The notes: generated by a model not told the origin, from the letters alone. DNA of 64,000 nt from Croceicoccus mobilis (GCF_001661965.1 NZ_LYWZ01000023.1:248001-312000); one strand, 5' to 3'. Positions 37,441 to 46,632 are shown, numbered from the stretch's first letter. A program made the numbers and translations.

Positions 37441-37559
37441 GCAATTGCCCATGGCTGGTCCGGCCAGACCCTTGATCGACCGCGATATTCGGCCCAAGTT
37501 CGCATAGAGGGTCGAACGCAGCGAACCGCTGCGCGCCCTATGTGGGAGCGCGACTCGCC

Positions 37560-38159
37560 ATGTTCGCCAAGAGACTGAAGCCCCTGATCTTGCCGCTGGC
37601 CCTGTCGCCCCTGATGGCAGGATGCGCCGCGCCGCTCGAACCGATCAGCGTGACCCGTTTCCACGACGAGGCGCATGAATTCACCATGGAGCAGACCATC
37701 GCGGTCATGCCCGCGCCCGGCGAACAGGATTCGCTGGAGCTTGCCCCCTATATCGCTGCCGTGCGCACCGTCCTCCAGCGCGAAGGCTATGCTGCCACGA
37801 ACGCAGGGCAATACCGGGTCGAGGTCCGGATGCGCCGTGACATCTGGCAACCGGGCAAGGACCGCAATCCCGTCAGCGTCGGGGTGGGCGGTTCGACCGG
37901 CAGCTATGGATCGGGGCTTGGCGTGGGCGTCGGTATCGACCTGTCCGGCCCTCCGCCCGAACAGGCAACGACGCAGCTTTCGGTGGTCATCCGCGACATC
38001 GCGACCGGGCTTTCCATCTGGGAAGGGCGCGCCAATCAGCGTGTTCCGCGCAAATCCCCGCTGGCCATGCCCGAAACCTCTGCCCGGCTGCTGGCAGACG
38101 CACTGTTCATGGACTTTCCGGGCGAGAACGGCGAAAGCTTCACCGTAAAGCAGAAATAA
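37560..38159 (+). CDS. DUF4136-like lipoprotein
   Basis: A 199-residue protein with a lipoprotein signal ([14 protein letters not shown]; lipobox MAGC). The mature part has [11 protein letters not shown] at the start, [20 protein letters not shown] and [20 protein letters not shown], matching the DUF4136 pattern, with a Gly/Ser-rich loop ([20 protein letters not shown]) in the middle. GGGAG lies upstream of ATG 37560. Role unknown; probably outer-membrane anchored. Confidence 0.8.
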   Translation: MFAKRLKPLILPLALSPLMAGCAAPLEPISVTRFHDEAHEFTMEQTIAVMPAPGEQDSLELAPYIAAVRTVLQREGYAATNAGQYRVEVRMRRDIWQPGKDRNPVSVGVGGSTGSYGSGLGVGVGIDLSGPPPEQATTQLSVVIRDIATGLSIWEGRANQRVPRKSPLAMPETSARLLADALFMDFPGENGESFTVKQK

Positions 38160-38193
38160 CCCCGCGAACTCATCACCCCCCAAGGCCCCTTTC

Positions 38194-39336
38194 ATGACCA
38201 ATATCGCGATCCATTCCGCCTTTGATTCAGGCAATATCGAATTGCGCCGTATCGAAGGCGCGGCCGCATGGCTGCTGATCCCGCCTGACCACGGCAGCAA
38301 TTTCCGGCAGTGGTTCCATTTCGGCGTGACGGGGGGAAAAGGGCGCGAGCTGGTGCTGAAGATCGGCGATCTCAACGCTTCGGCCTATCCGGGCGGGTGG
38401 CCGGGATACAACGCCTGCGTGTCGGAAGACCGCCAGATCTGGACCCGCGCCGCCAGCAGCTTTGACGCAGGTGAGGATAATGGCACGCTGACCATACGCT
38501 TCACGCCCGACAGCGATGTGTGCTGGTTCGCCTATTTCGCGCCCTTCTCGCTCGAACGGCACATGGAACTGGTCGCGCGCAGCGCATCGGCGCCGGGCGT
38601 TTCGCATCGCGTGCTGGGCCGGACGCTGGATGGGCGGCCGCTCGATTGCCTCGAAATGGGCGAAGGCGAAACGCAGGTATGGCTGTTCGCGCGCCAGCAT
38701 CCGGGCGAAAGCATGGCCGAATGGTGGATGGAGGGCGCGCTCGACATGCTGACCGATCCGTCGGATCCGGTCGCCCGCAGCCTGCGGCAGAAGGCGCGTT
38801 TCCATATCGTGCCCAATTGCAATCCCGACGGATCGTTCCGCGGTCACCTGCGCACCAATGCCGTCGGCACCAATCTCAACCGCGAATGGCACGAACCCAC
38901 GATGGACAAATCGCCCGAAATCGTCGCCATCCGCGCCGCCATGGACGAGACGGGCGTGGATTTCGCGATGGACGTGCACGGGGACGAGGCGATCCCGCAT
39001 GTCTTCCTTGCAGGGTTCGAAGGGATGGCCGGGCTGAAATCGGGGCAGCAGGACGGCTATGACCGATTCAGCGCGATCCTTGCCGCGCAGACGCCCGATT
39101 TCCAGACGCGCCACGGCTATCCGCGCACCCCTGCGGGCCGGGGCAATCCGGCGATGGCGACGAACCAGCTCGCCATGCGGTTCGGCGCGGTGTCGATGAC
39201 GCTGGAAATGCCGTTCAAGGACCATGACGACATGCCCGATCCGCTGCAGGCTTGGAGCCCGGAGCGATCCATCCTTCTCGGCCAGTCCTGCATGCGGGCG
39301 CTGCACCTGTGGCTGGACGGACGGCACGCGGGCTAG
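38194..39336 (+). CDS. M14 family metallocarboxypeptidase, cytosolic-type
   Basis: A 380-residue protein. The N-terminal beta domain (about 1-130) is typical of cytosolic M14 peptidases; the catalytic domain has the zinc motif [15 protein letters not shown] (HPGE), [20 protein letters not shown] with NLNREW, the third zinc ligand in [10 protein letters not shown], and the catalytic Glu in [10 protein letters not shown]. Related enzymes trim C-terminal residues, including glutamates, from proteins or peptides. ATG 38194 is 34 bases after the lipoprotein gene, so the two may be co-transcribed. Confidence 0.88.
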   Translation: MTNIAIHSAFDSGNIELRRIEGAAAWLLIPPDHGSNFRQWFHFGVTGGKGRELVLKIGDLNASAYPGGWPGYNACVSEDRQIWTRAASSFDAGEDNGTLTIRFTPDSDVCWFAYFAPFSLERHMELVARSASAPGVSHRVLGRTLDGRPLDCLEMGEGETQVWLFARQHPGESMAEWWMEGALDMLTDPSDPVARSLRQKARFHIVPNCNPDGSFRGHLRTNAVGTNLNREWHEPTMDKSPEIVAIRAAMDETGVDFAMDVHGDEAIPHVFLAGFEGMAGLKSGQQDGYDRFSAILAAQTPDFQTRHGYPRTPAGRGNPAMATNQLAMRFGAVSMTLEMPFKDHDDMPDPLQAWSPERSILLGQSCMRALHLWLDGRHAG

Positions 39337-39387
39337 TCGTTAACGCGCATTTACGAATTGGTAGGGTTTGGGGCGCATGATTCATTC

Positions 39388-39525
39388 ATGGCCCAGAGAA
39401 TCGCCCGCGCAGTCACCCTCCCCCTCCAGCGTCCCGCCGTGGATCTGGTTGAGATTGCGCGGGTCGCGATCGTTGCCGGCAGCGCGATTGCCCTTACCCT
39501 TGCCGGGATCTGGCATCCTTTCTGA
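39388..39525 (+). CDS. Possible 45-residue single-pass membrane protein
   Basis: Short ORF beginning MAQRIARAVTLPLQRP, then one hydrophobic helix (VEIARVAIVAGSAIALTLAG) and IWHPF at the end. The basic N-terminus with a single helix fits a small inner-membrane protein, and the 264-base gap otherwise has no gene. No strong ribosome site, so this is tentative. Confidence 0.4.
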   Translation: MAQRIARAVTLPLQRPAVDLVEIARVAIVAGSAIALTLAGIWHPF

Positions 39526-39600
39526 TTTCCTGATGATTTGACGAATTGCGCCACGTGCATGCTTTGCGCGGGCGCAGGCTTGCGCTAGGCGCTCAGCCTT

Positions 39601-40728
39601 ATGACCGATACCGCACTCGACCTCGCCCAGAAGCTGATCGCCTGCCCCAGCGTCACCCCCGCCACCGGCGCTGTCTTCGATGCGCTGGAAGCGATGCTCA
39701 CGCCCTTGGGGTTCGAGGTGCTGCGCACCGTCGATGGCGAGGAACCCGATGGCCCTGTCGAGAATCTCCTCGCCGTCAGGAAAGGCCCGGAAAACAGCCG
39801 CCATTTCGCTTTTGCCGGTCATCTCGATGTCGTGCCTGCGGGCCATGGCTGGTCGACCGATCCTTTCGAGCCGGAAGTCCGCGGCGAGCTCCTCTATGGC
39901 CGCGGCGCGGTGGACATGAAGAGCCAGGTCGCCGCCATGGCCGCCGCCGCTGCGCGCATTCCGGCAGAGGCGGGCACGATCAGCTTCCTCATTACCGGGG
40001 ACGAGGAAGGCCCCGCCATGTTCGGCACCCGCGCGCTGATGAAACACATGGCGCAGCGCAATGTCGTCCCTGACCTGTGCCTTGTCGGCGAACCGACCAG
40101 CGTGAATCGGCTGGGCGACATGATGAAGATAGGCCGGCGCGGCAGCGTCAATATCTGGCTGGAGGTGCATGGGACCGAGGGGCATGTCGCCTATCCGCAT
40201 CTGGCAGAGAACCCGATCCCGAAAATGGTCGCCATGCTGGCCGAACTCGATGCGCTGGTGCTGGATGAAGGGACGGACTGGTTCCAGCCCTCCAACCTTG
40301 AGATCACGGAGATGGAGGTCGGCAACCCGGCCACCAATGTCATCCCGGCCGTCGCCAAGGCGCGGCTGTCGATCCGCTTCAACGACCTTCACACCGGGGC
40401 GGAACTGTCCGACCTCGTCACGAAAATCGCCGAAAAGCATGGCGGCATTGCGCGGCCCGTCATCAGCGGTGAGCCGTTCCTGACCGAACCGGGCACTTTC
40501 TCCAGCCTGCTGGCAGACGCAATCCGCGCCGAAACCGGCGTCGAGCCGGAACTCTCCACCAGCGGCGGCACCAGCGATGCGCGTTTCCTAAAAGACGTGT
40601 GCCCGGTGATCGAATTCGGCCCATGCAATGCGACCATGCATAAGCGTGACGAGGCCATCGCGATCCCCGATCTCGAAACCCTCACCCGTATCTACGAACG
40701 CACGGCGCGGGCGGCCCTGGCGCTTTAG
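39601..40728 (+). CDS. dapE: Succinyl-diaminopimelate desuccinylase
   Basis: A 375-residue M20 family di-zinc hydrolase that releases LL-diaminopimelate in the lysine/peptidoglycan pathway. Seen: LIACPSVTPATGAVFDALEA, metal ligands in FAGHLDVVPAG and YGRGAVDMKSQVAAM, catalytic Glu in LITGDEEGPAMFGT, KIGRRGSVN with HGTEGHVAYPHLAENPI, and STSGGTSDARFLKDVCPVIE. Length matches the family. ATG at 39601. Confidence 0.96.
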   Translation: MTDTALDLAQKLIACPSVTPATGAVFDALEAMLTPLGFEVLRTVDGEEPDGPVENLLAVRKGPENSRHFAFAGHLDVVPAGHGWSTDPFEPEVRGELLYGRGAVDMKSQVAAMAAAAARIPAEAGTISFLITGDEEGPAMFGTRALMKHMAQRNVVPDLCLVGEPTSVNRLGDMMKIGRRGSVNIWLEVHGTEGHVAYPHLAENPIPKMVAMLAELDALVLDEGTDWFQPSNLEITEMEVGNPATNVIPAVAKARLSIRFNDLHTGAELSDLVTKIAEKHGGIARPVISGEPFLTEPGTFSSLLADAIRAETGVEPELSTSGGTSDARFLKDVCPVIEFGPCNATMHKRDEAIAIPDLETLTRIYERTARAALAL

Positions 40729-40735
40729 GGGCGCC

Positions 40736-41167
40736 CTAACGCTTCAGCGCGTCGAGATAGATGCGCACCGCTTCGGTCACATGACGGAAGCGGTCGCCGC
40801 CCAGATGCTTGCCGCCATACCAGCGCGTGACGACGACCAGATGCTCGTACAGCTCCTCCCGTTCCAGCATTTGCAGGATGATCATGCCCGCGCCGCTTTC
40901 GCCGTCGTCGTTTTTCACCGGGCCATCGGCGCCGATCAGGCCCCAGGTGTTATGCGTGGCCTTGGCGAATTTCTTGGTGCGCTTCAACTCGGCCAGCAGG
41001 GTCGCCGCTTCGTCCGCATCGCGGCAGGGCGCGCCGGACACCGCATATTTCGACCCACGGTCGGAGATGATCTTGTCGAGCACCAGCATCACCGCCTGCG
41101 CATAGGCATCCACAGCCCGTTTCGCAAACGCGGCAAACCCCTTGCGGCGCAGGAAAACGCGCGGCAC
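40736..41167 (-). CDS. YigZ/IMPACT family protein (UPF0029)
   Basis: A 143-residue protein with the UPF0029 core: SDRGSKYAVSGAPCRDADEA, ATHNTWGLIGADG, KNDDGESGAGMIILQMLERE and VVVTRWYGGKHLGGDRFRHV. It lacks the C-terminal DUF1949 domain of E. coli YigZ. The GTG at 41167 is the longest start; ATG 41089 would remove 26 residues that match no known motif. Convergent with dapE, 7 bases apart. Confidence 0.85.
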   Translation of the reverse strand: MPRVFLRRKGFAAFAKRAVDAYAQAVMLVLDKIISDRGSKYAVSGAPCRDADEAATLLAELKRTKKFAKATHNTWGLIGADGPVKNDDGESGAGMIILQMLEREELYEHLVVVTRWYGGKHLGGDRFRHVTEAVRIYLDALKR

Positions 41168-41209
41168 AACACCGTCTTTATTGCCGCATCCTAGGGGGAT
41201 TGCACTTAC

Positions 41210-42448
41210 ATGCTCGGTTTCTGGTTTCGCATTCCCCTATGGCAGCGCGTCATCGGTGCGCTCATTCTTGGCGTCGCGCTGGGCCTGTTCTGGGGGCCGG
41301 ATGCTGAAGCCATCAAGATCATCGGCGATGTCTTCATCGCCTCGATCAAGATGCTGGTGGTGCCGCTGATCTTCTTCAGCCTCGTTTCGGGCGTGGCGGC
41401 GATCGGGGATCTGAAAAAGCTGGGCGCGGTCGGCGGGCGGGCGATGCTGTTGTTCGTAGTGACGGGGCAGATCTCGGTCTGGCTTGGCCTATTGATGGGC
41501 ACGCTGATCCAGCCCGGCGCAGGGCTTGACCAGTCGCGCATCCAGATGGGCACGGTGCCAGAGGCCGCGACCCAGAGCTGGCGCGAAATGATCCTGTCCA
41601 TCGTGCCGCAAAGCCCGGTGCAGGTGATGGCCGACGTCAACGTGCTGCCGCTTATCGTCTTCGCGCTGCTGATCGGCATCGGCATCCTGATGGCCAAGGA
41701 AGAGGGCGCGCCGCTGATCCGCATTTTCGATGCGGGATCGGTCGTCATGCAAAAGGTCACGATGATCGTGATGGAGCTGACCCCGTTTGGCGTTTTCGCG
41801 CTGATGGCGTGGGTCGCGGGCAGCTTTGGCACCGATGCACTGCTCTCTCTGGCGAAGCTGGTAGGCCTTAATTACGCGGGCTGCCTGATCATCATTTTCG
41901 GCATGTATTCGGCGATGATCAAACTGCTGGCGAAACTGCCGGTGAAGCCGTTCTTCCACGGCATCGTCGATGCCATGGCGGTTTCCTACTCCACCGCCAG
42001 CTCCAACGCGACGCTGCCCGTCACCATGCGCTGCGCCGAGGAAAACCTCGGTGTGTCGAATTCGGTGGCGAGCTTTGTCGTGGCGCTGGGCGCGACGATC
42101 AACATGAACGGCACGGCGATGTATCTGGGCCTTGCGACATTGTTCGGCGCGCAGATCTTTGGCGTAGACCTGTCATGGGCGGATTACTTCATGATCTCGA
42201 TCACCGCAACTTTGGGCGCGGTCGGCGCGGCAGGCATTCCGGGCGCGGGGCTGATCATGATGACCTTGGTGTTCTCGTCCGTCGGCGTGCCGCTTGAGAC
42301 GATCGCCTTTGTCGCGGGCGTCGACCGCATCATGGACATGATGCGCACCACTACCAATGTGTCGGGCGACGCAGCGGTGGCGACCACGGTGGCAGTGATG
42401 ACGGGCGAGATCGACCGCGAGACGATGGTGAGCCTCGAGGACGTTTGA
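41210..42448 (+). CDS. Dicarboxylate/amino acid:cation symporter
   Basis: A 412-residue DAACS family transporter (GltP/DctA type) with eight helices and two hairpins. The serine-rich hairpin YSTASSNATLPVTMRCAEE and the substrate/ion motif ALGATINMNGTAMYLGLAT are clear, as is the last-helix region FVAGVDRIMDMMRTTTNVSGD, including the TNVSGD sodium/substrate site. Takes up glutamate, aspartate or C4-dicarboxylates with Na+ or H+; specificity not determined. ATG 41210. Confidence 0.93.
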   Translation: MLGFWFRIPLWQRVIGALILGVALGLFWGPDAEAIKIIGDVFIASIKMLVVPLIFFSLVSGVAAIGDLKKLGAVGGRAMLLFVVTGQISVWLGLLMGTLIQPGAGLDQSRIQMGTVPEAATQSWREMILSIVPQSPVQVMADVNVLPLIVFALLIGIGILMAKEEGAPLIRIFDAGSVVMQKVTMIVMELTPFGVFALMAWVAGSFGTDALLSLAKLVGLNYAGCLIIIFGMYSAMIKLLAKLPVKPFFHGIVDAMAVSYSTASSNATLPVTMRCAEENLGVSNSVASFVVALGATINMNGTAMYLGLATLFGAQIFGVDLSWADYFMISITATLGAVGAAGIPGAGLIMMTLVFSSVGVPLETIAFVAGVDRIMDMMRTTTNVSGDAAVATTVAVMTGEIDRETMVSLEDV

Positions 42449-42834
42449 TGGAAGAGGTTCTCACCCTTGCGATCGTATTCGGCTTTACCGGCTATGTGAT
42501 CGACCAGCTTCGTCGCGTAATCGTGCGGCTCCTGCTGCATCGAATAATTGGGCGCGCGATGGAAAGGGCGCCGGACCAAGTCCCCAACCTAATTGCGCGC
42601 ATGGAGTGTCAGGCCGCTGGGCCAGTTTCTGGGCTCGGACTGGCGATTACAGCATTCGGACTGATCGCACTGGTCGCGCTTGGCTTCAACGACAACGCCA
42701 ACGCCGAGGATTTTGGCATCGGCCTGTCCGTATTGGCTGGGGGCCTCGCAATGGTGGTGGCACGCTGGATAAACTGGCGGCTGAGCTTGCGGCGGGAATC
42801 TCGCCTTGCTGCACAGGTGCAAGCAACGAACTAA
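42448..42834 (+). CDS. Hypothetical membrane protein
   Basis: A 128-residue protein with an N-terminal helix (VLTLAIVFGFTGYVIDQL), a basic stretch, and two more hydrophobic helices (LGLAITAFGLIALVALGF, GIGLSVLAGGLAMVVARWIN). Its ATG overlaps the symporter stop (TGATG), so it is translationally coupled. Composition is slightly less GC-rich than its neighbours. No family recognised. Confidence 0.65.
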   Translation: MEEVLTLAIVFGFTGYVIDQLRRVIVRLLLHRIIGRAMERAPDQVPNLIARMECQAAGPVSGLGLAITAFGLIALVALGFNDNANAEDFGIGLSVLAGGLAMVVARWINWRLSLRRESRLAAQVQATN

Positions 42835-42835
42835 C

Positions 42836-43531
42836 CTACCGCCCCTTGGGCTTTTCCAGCACCTTGTCCTTATACCCGCACAGATCCACCACCGGGCAGC
42901 GCCAGCATTCGGGGGTGCGCGCCTTGCACAGGTAACGGCCGTGCAGGATCAGCCAGTGATGCGCGCCGAGCCGGAACGGTTCGGGGACCTTCTTTTCCAG
43001 CTGGGCCTCGACCTTTTCGGGGGTCTTGCCGCGCGCGATGCCTGTCCGATTGCCGACGCGGAAGACATGGGTGTCGACCGGGAACACGGCCTCACCAAAG
43101 GCGCAGTTCAGCACGACATTGGCGGTCTTGCGCCCGACGCCCGGCAGCTTGACCAGATCGTCGCGATTGCCGGGGACCTCGCCGCCGAAATCGTCGACCA
43201 GCATTTGCGCGGCGGCGATCACGTTCTTGGCCTTGGAATTGAACAGGCCGATGGTCTTGATGTGCTCTTTCAGCCCCTCTTCACCCAGATCGAGCATTTG
43301 CTGAGGGGTCTTCACCTCTTCGAACAGCTTCTTCGTCGCCTTGTTGACGCCGACATCGGTGGCCTGCGCCGACAGGGCAACGGCGACGACCAGCTGGTAT
43401 TCATTGCCGAACTCCAGCTCGGTCTGCGGGTCGGGATTATCCTCGGCCAGCAAGCGAAAGAATTCGAAGAGTTCGGCCTTGTTCTTCGGTGCGTGGCCGC
43501 GCTTTTCCGGCTTTGGCTTCTGGGCCGCCAT
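42836..43531 (-). CDS. nth: Endonuclease III
   Basis: A 231-residue DNA glycosylase/AP lyase for oxidised pyrimidines. Helix-hairpin-helix LVKLPGVGRKTANVVLNCAF with catalytic Lys in the HhH and Asp in PVDTHVFRVGNRTG. A [4Fe-4S] loop at the C-terminus: CKARTPECWRCPVVDLC (C-x6-C-x2-C-x5-C). It is immediately downstream of dapB, with start and stop overlapping by one base. Confidence 0.96.
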   Translation of the reverse strand: MAAQKPKPEKRGHAPKNKAELFEFFRLLAEDNPDPQTELEFGNEYQLVVAVALSAQATDVGVNKATKKLFEEVKTPQQMLDLGEEGLKEHIKTIGLFNSKAKNVIAAAQMLVDDFGGEVPGNRDDLVKLPGVGRKTANVVLNCAFGEAVFPVDTHVFRVGNRTGIARGKTPEKVEAQLEKKVPEPFRLGAHHWLILHGRYLCKARTPECWRCPVVDLCGYKDKVLEKPKGR

Positions 43532-44259
43532 TACAGGCCCAGCACGTCGGGCATGGTATAGCGGCCCGCAGGTTTGCCGATCAGCCAGAGCGCGCCCTTC
43601 ACCGCGCCGCGCGCAAAGATGGCGCGGTTCTCGGCGCTGTGCGAAAGGGTGATGCGCTCCTGCTCTCCGGCAAGGATCACGCTGTGCTCGCCCGCGACCG
43701 TGCCGCCGCGCAGCGCCGCAAAGCCGATCGCGCCCTGCGCCCGTGCGCCGGTTTGACCATCGCGCCCGCTTTCGGTGTTGCCAGACAGGTCGATGCCGCG
43801 CCCGTCAGCCGCAGCCTCACCCAGCAGGATCGCGGTGCCCGAGGGTGCATCGACCTTGTTTCTGTGATGCATCTCGACGATCTCGATATCCCAGTCATCG
43901 CCCAGCCGCGCCGCCGCTTCGCGCACCAATGCGGCCAGCATGGTCACGCCCAGCGAGGTATTGCCGGTCTGCAGCACGGGGATAGACTTTGCCGCCGCGT
44001 CGATGGCGGCGTGGTTGTCCGCCGTCAGCCCGGTGGTGCCGATCAGCAGCGGAATGCCCGCCGCCACGACCGCGTCCAGCGTCGCGCCCAGCGCATCGGG
44101 GCTGGAGAAATCGACCAGCGCATCGCTCTTTGCCGCCAGCGCCGCAATGTCGTCGCCGCGATCCGCGCCGCCTGCGTGTTCCTCGCCCAGTTCCTTGATG
44201 GCGTCGGCGATGGCGTGCCCCATCCGGCCAGAGGAACCCACGATACCGATACGCGCCAT
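43531..44259 (-). CDS. dapB: 4-hydroxy-tetrahydrodipicolinate reductase
   Basis: A 242-residue enzyme of the diaminopimelate/lysine pathway. Rossmann start IGIVGSSGRMGHAI, LIGTTGL, and the signature EIVEMHHRNKVDAPSGTAIL with catalytic His/Lys. An AGGAG sits 7 bases before ATG 44259. Operon with nth. Confidence 0.96.
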   Translation of the reverse strand: MARIGIVGSSGRMGHAIADAIKELGEEHAGGADRGDDIAALAAKSDALVDFSSPDALGATLDAVVAAGIPLLIGTTGLTADNHAAIDAAAKSIPVLQTGNTSLGVTMLAALVREAAARLGDDWDIEIVEMHHRNKVDAPSGTAILLGEAAADGRGIDLSGNTESGRDGQTGARAQGAIGFAALRGGTVAGEHSVILAGEQERITLSHSAENRAIFARGAVKGALWLIGKPAGRYTMPDVLGL

Positions 44260-44314
44260 TTCATTCTCCTGTCAGTGCGCGCTTCATGGCGATGAAGGCG
44301 CACTTGCGCAATGC

Positions 44315-44851
44315 TCAGACCGAAGATCGCCGCAGGGCCCATGGCCATGCCAGCCATGCGCACCCGAACAGCAGGCAGGCGATAGCGATCAGCATCATGG
44401 CGTTCTCGCGGTTTGGGGTATCGGGCACCGCGACATTATTGTTGCCGGAAGGGACGCCATAACAATCGAACCATTCGCCCCGCCAGCGGTGCAGGATGAA
44501 AGCATCGCCCGCCGTATTCTCGAAACCGAATTCGGGCTGCGCCGCGCTACAGGCAAGGCTGCGCCCGCCGGGCCGGGTCGCGCCGAAATCCGTCCATCCG
44601 TTGTCGAAACCGCGCCCGGCGGCCCAATCCCTTAGCTGCTTGTCGGTGGGCCAGTTGCCATGCTCGGTCCGATAGGCCTGCGAATAGGCGCTCGCTGCGC
44701 GATAGCGCGCCAATTCGGCGGCGGCCTACGCCCGGCGTTCGTCATGTCCGGTAAAGCCACCGACTGCGGCCCAGACCAGCACCGCACCCAGAAAAAGGCA
44801 AAGAGCTGCAAGCATCAGCCGCAGAAGATTGACCAGGACAAGCATGACCAT
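44315..44851 (-). pseudogene. Membrane protein gene interrupted by an in-frame TAG
   Basis: Reading from ATG 44851: a membrane helix (LVNLLRLMLAALCLFLGAVL), GGFTGHDERRA, a TAG stop at 44728-44726, then in the same frame AAAELARYRAASAYSQAYRT and EHGNWPTDKQLRDW, ending with another helix (MMLIAIACLLFGCAWLAWPW). The two halves read as one continuous two-helix protein with a periplasmic domain, and a single base change (for example TAG from CAG) would restore it. It may be a real mutation, a sequencing error, or two proteins with a TTG restart at 44713. Function unknown. Confidence 0.6.
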
Positions 44852-44943
44852 GTCGTGCCGGGCGCAGCCGCCGTTCGCAACGCTGGCCGAGCAACGCTCA
44901 ACACCATTGGACTTCGCCTGCCGATACGCCATGGTGCGCGGCC

Positions 44944-45654
44944 ATGACAGACATTCGCAATATCGTGATCCTCACCGGCGCGGGCGTTTCCGCCGAAAGC
45001 GGGATCGACACCTTCCGCGCCGATGGCGGCCTGTGGGAACAACACCGGATCGAGGATGTCGCCACGCCCGAAGGCTTTGCCCGCGATCCCGATCTCGTCC
45101 TGCGCTTTTACGAAATGCGCAAGGAGCAGATCCAGACCAAGCTGCCCAACCCCGCGCATCAGGCGCTGGCCCGGCTGGAGGCGGAATGGGACGGCAATCT
45201 GCTGCTGGTGACGCAGAACATCGACGATTTGCACGAACGCGGCGGGTCGAAATCGGTGCTGCACATGCATGGCGAGGCGCTGCTGGCCCTGTGCTCTGCC
45301 TGCGAGGCGCGGAGCCCATGGCCGGGGGTGATGGTCGAACGCCCGCCCTGCCCTTCATGCGGCGCGGCGGCGCTGCGGCCCGATGTCGTCTGGTTTGGCG
45401 AAATGCCCTATCGCATGGACGAGATCTATGCGGCATTGGGGGCGTGCGACCTGTTCGTGTCGATCGGCACATCGGGCGCGGTCTATCCCGCCGCCGGCTT
45501 CGTGCGCGAAGCAAAGGCGCATGGCGCCCAGACGCTGGAGCTGAACCTTGAGCGCAGCCAGGGTTCGGGCTGGTTCGACGAAACGCGGCTGGGCCCTGCA
45601 GGAGAGATCGTTCCAGAATGGGTGGATCAGATGCTGGGCGGAAGTTTCACCTAA
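44944..45654 (+). CDS. cobB: Sirtuin NAD-dependent protein deacylase
   Basis: A 236-residue sirtuin. NAD-binding ILTGAGVSAESGIDTFRADG, VTQNIDDLHERGG, catalytic His in HMHGEALLALC, a four-cysteine zinc site (CSACEARSP and CPSCGAAALRP), DVVWFGEMPYRMD and SIGTSGAVYPAAGFV. The loop RFYEMRKEQ carries the Tyr-x-x-Arg pair that in SIRT5/CobB-class enzymes binds acidic acyl groups, so removal of succinyl or similar groups is likely as well as acetyl. ATG 44944 lies about 90 bases from the start of the divergent broken gene. Confidence 0.93.
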   Translation: MTDIRNIVILTGAGVSAESGIDTFRADGGLWEQHRIEDVATPEGFARDPDLVLRFYEMRKEQIQTKLPNPAHQALARLEAEWDGNLLLVTQNIDDLHERGGSKSVLHMHGEALLALCSACEARSPWPGVMVERPPCPSCGAAALRPDVVWFGEMPYRMDEIYAALGACDLFVSIGTSGAVYPAAGFVREAKAHGAQTLELNLERSQGSGWFDETRLGPAGEIVPEWVDQMLGGSFT

Positions 45655-45790
45655 ACCCAATAGGTTCCGCCCTAGGTATTGATCCCTAAGCGGAGCCACA
45701 CGCCACCCTTACCTCCATAGTCGATGGGTCTGAACTTGCCGATCGCAGGGCTTATCGCCCATCCCCCATTGGCGAGGAGGCAGGAGTTTC

Positions 45791-46183
45791 ATGGGCCGCA
45801 TCATTTACGCCGAAGACGACGATATCGTTGGTGAGATCGCCACCAGTGCTCTGTTTGGCGCAGGCCATGCCGTGGGCTGGCTGCGCGACGGACAGGCCGC
45901 GCTGGAGGCGATGCGTTTTCGCACGCCCGATGTCGCCGTGCTTGATCTGCATATGCCGAATATGGACGGGATGCGCGTGGTGCGGGCGATGCGCGTCGAT
46001 CCGCATCTGGCCATGGTGCCCGTGCTGATGCTGACCGCCGTATCGGGCCGCAGCGACAAGGATATCGCCTTTTACGAAGGGGTGGACGATTACCTGACCA
46101 AGCCGTTCGACCCGGATGAGCTGATTTTTCGGGTCGAGCAGCTGATGGGTGGCAATATCCGCCGCACCGGCATGTTCGCCTGA
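45791..46183 (+). CDS. Single-domain response regulator
   Basis: A 130-residue CheY-like receiver with no output domain. The acidic cluster AEDDDIVGEI, phospho-acceptor Asp in VAVLDLHMPNMDGM (about residue 52), Thr/Ser switch in VLMLTAVSG and conserved Lys in DDYLTKPFDPDELI are all present. GGAG precedes ATG 45791 at 5-6 bases. No histidine kinase is adjacent; partner unknown. Confidence 0.93.
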   Translation: MGRIIYAEDDDIVGEIATSALFGAGHAVGWLRDGQAALEAMRFRTPDVAVLDLHMPNMDGMRVVRAMRVDPHLAMVPVLMLTAVSGRSDKDIAFYEGVDDYLTKPFDPDELIFRVEQLMGGNIRRTGMFA

Positions 46184-46198
46184 CCGGCAGGAAAAACC

Positions 46199-46471
46199 TC
46201 AGCCCGGCTCCTTTGAACGGCTGGCGTATTGGTGCATCATCTTGGCAATATCGACCCTTTCCTCCCGCTCGGCATAGCTTGCGACGGTCAGGAACAGGCT
46301 CGTGCACTCGTTGCGCGCACGGCGCTGGAGAAACGGTTCGGAGACACGGGTCTCGACGAGATGGATGATGGTATCGGACAGGGCTGCGGACAAGGTCTCG
46401 CAGATGTCGGGGGTTTTGCCCGGCAAGATGACCTCTCTTTTCGTGAAATAGCCGACGCGCTTGGCCGACAC
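46199..46471 (-). CDS. Hypothetical small protein
   Basis: A 90-residue, mixed-charge cytoplasmic protein (LSAALSDTIIHLVETRVSEPF, QRRARNECTSLFLTVASYAE) with mostly helical character. Start is GTG 46471; no strong ribosome site. Upstream lies a cluster of inverted repeats (46525-46549). No family recognised; moderate confidence that it is a gene. Confidence 0.5.
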   Translation of the reverse strand: MSAKRVGYFTKREVILPGKTPDICETLSAALSDTIIHLVETRVSEPFLQRRARNECTSLFLTVASYAEREERVDIAKMMHQYASRSKEPG

Positions 46472-46524
46472 GGTATTTGAGCGACCCGTCTAACGGCTGC
46501 TCATAATACGATTGAGGTATACAA

Positions 46525-46549
46525 TTGTTCCCGAACAAGCGTTTGTTCG
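46525..46549. promoter_or_regulatory. Overlapping palindromes upstream of the small gene
   Basis: TTGTTC-CC-GAACAA (46525-46538) and CGAACAA-GCGT-TTGTTCG (46532-46549) share the central GAACAA arm, making an alternating triple half-site. Spacing does not match the alphaproteobacterial LexA box (GTTC-N7-GTTC). It lies 54-78 bases before GTG 46471, a typical operator position. Confidence 0.4.
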
Positions 46550-46556
46550 CGCATGC

Positions 46557-46592
46557 GAAATGCCCGGCCAGCGGGAACCGGCCGGGCATTTC
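46557..46592 (-). terminator. Long perfect hairpin downstream of maeB
   Basis: GAAATGCCCGGCC (46557-46569) and GGCCGGGCATTTC (46580-46592) are exact reverse complements around a 10-base loop. It follows the maeB stop on the minus strand. T-runs on either side are weak, so termination is likely but may be inefficient. Confidence 0.55.
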
Positions 46593-46632
46593 CTGATGCT
46601 CTTTTCCGGCGTAGGCCGGACAATTCAAACGA

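Noticed and set aside
36990-38375. A 461-codon frame on the minus strand across three plus-strand genes
   Set aside because: It overlaps the zinc-ribbon, DUF4136 and peptidase genes, which have clear signatures.
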